In this document: positions 5,135 to 5,233 of the stretch, one piece after another
Numbering within the stretch: the stretch's first letter is position 1
Layout of the letters: the number at the start of each line of letters is the position of its first letter
Source of the DNA: an uncultured Bacillaceae bacterium
Lineage (GTDB): Bacteria; Bacillota; Bacilli; Bacillales; Pradoshiaceae
Assembly: GCA_904501845.1 (NCBI GenBank)
Contig: CAJGCH010000216.1
Coordinates: 1-5,233 of the forward strand
Reading direction: 5' to 3'
Length of the DNA stretch: 5,233 nucleotides
Notes under the pieces: generated by a model
What the model saw: only the letters and a program-made list of their open reading frames with translations
What the model was told of the DNA's origin: nothing
The model's database searches: none
Translations under genes and position numbers: made by a program

Positions 5135-5233
5135 TTAAGCAGCTCGCATTGAATGAGTCCGATATTGTATCGGGCTCATTCCTTTTAACTTGACCTTGAT
5201 TCGTTTGTGATTATAGTAATGAATATATTTATC
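5135..5233 (-). CDS. IS3-family transposase, C-terminal fragment (OrfB-type, partial)
   Basis: The minus strand is open from the right edge to TAA at 5135-5137 and gives 32 residues. These include YIHYYNHKRIK, KLKGMSPIQYR and the terminal RAA, the characteristic C-terminus of IS3-family (IS150-like) DDE integrase-type transposases: YYN, R-I, and G-M-S-P-x-x-Y-R. The catalytic D, D and E residues lie upstream, outside the window, so activity cannot be judged. The gene runs toward the second Nudix gene and converges with it. Confidence 0.9.
   Translation of the reverse strand, partial: DKYIHYYNHKRIKVKLKGMSPIQYRTHSMRAA
5151..5186 (+). terminator. Strong hairpin with T run inside the transposase end
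   Basis: Bases 5151-5164 pair with 5168-5181: seven pairs, one T-G wobble (5158/5174), then six pairs, with a three-base loop TTG. TTTT follows at 5183-5186. On the plus strand this has the form of a rho-independent terminator and would stop transcription coming from the second Nudix gene into the element. On the minus strand the wobble becomes an A/C mismatch and there is no comparable T run, so transposase mRNA would be less affected. Confidence 0.6.

Larger units (their letters stand above)
5104..5233 (-). mobile_element. IS3-family insertion sequence, transposase-distal end (partial)
   Basis: The element begins with the terminal repeat TGACCCCAAAAAGTTAGACA (5104-5123), a form often seen at ends of IS3-family elements in Firmicutes, with the usual terminal TG. 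The repeat is followed inward by the 3' end of the transposase gene on the minus strand, as expected for the right end of such an element. The remainder, including the other inverted repeat and any target duplication, is beyond the window, so completeness and exact IS name cannot be given. Confidence 0.88.

Noticed and set aside
1..5233. tRNA or rRNA genes, CRISPR arrays, riboswitches, toxin-antitoxin or phage-defence genes
   Set aside because: On reading both strands I saw no cloverleaf, repeat-spacer pattern, long structured leader or such domains. Intergenic gaps are all under 100 bases apart from the IS end.

Overview
The window looks like chromosomal DNA of an endospore-forming Bacillaceae-type Firmicute. 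Genes have strong AAGGAGG-like ribosome binding sites, GC is moderate, and intergenic gaps are compact. The central block (yqkF-like aldo/keto reductase, a 44-codon mciZ-like gene, nudF, then a PHP/Endonuclease Q-family gene) resembles the Bacillus subtilis yqkF-mciZ-nudF-yqxK neighbourhood as I remember it. MciZ is a sporulation-specific FtsZ inhibitor, so its presence is a good argument for a spore former. No species can be named from the sequence alone.

Layout: 1-77 is a short leader. It may hold the end of an upstream gene and a weak sigma-A-like promoter. 78-1580 (+) encodes a 500-residue class V aminotransferase / cysteine-desulfurase-like PLP enzyme. It converges on the reductase at 1621-2541 (-), and the two share a bidirectional hairpin terminator at 1586-1614. 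Upstream of the reductase on the same strand, 2601-2735 (-) encodes the small MciZ homologue. A 79-base divergent spacer (2736-2814) carries overlapping promoter-like elements: sigma-E-like toward mciZ and an extended -10 toward nudF. nudF (2815-3366, +) overlaps the next gene by one base (TAATG). That gene (3366-4541, +) is an EndoQ-type nuclease with a PHP-like metal centre, a four-cysteine zinc ribbon and a helix-hairpin-helix region. A terminator-like hairpin (4555-4587) closes this two-gene operon.

From 4608 to the right edge the character changes. A clearly AT-richer gene encodes a second, MutT-like Nudix hydrolase (4608-5075, +). It is followed by the end of an IS3-family insertion sequence: a terminal inverted repeat starting at 5104, and the last 32 codons of the transposase on the minus strand, cut by the window edge. 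This part looks like accessory DNA next to a conserved core.

How the genes may work together: nudF and the EndoQ-family gene are translationally linked. Together with the second Nudix enzyme they give the right half a theme of nucleotide sanitation and damaged-base processing. The mciZ/reductase side is separately transcribed and at least partly tied to sporulation. I see no wholly new multi-gene system. The most valuable items are the tiny mciZ gene, the shared divergent promoter region, the coupled NudF/EndoQ pair, and the hairpin embedded in the transposase coding end.
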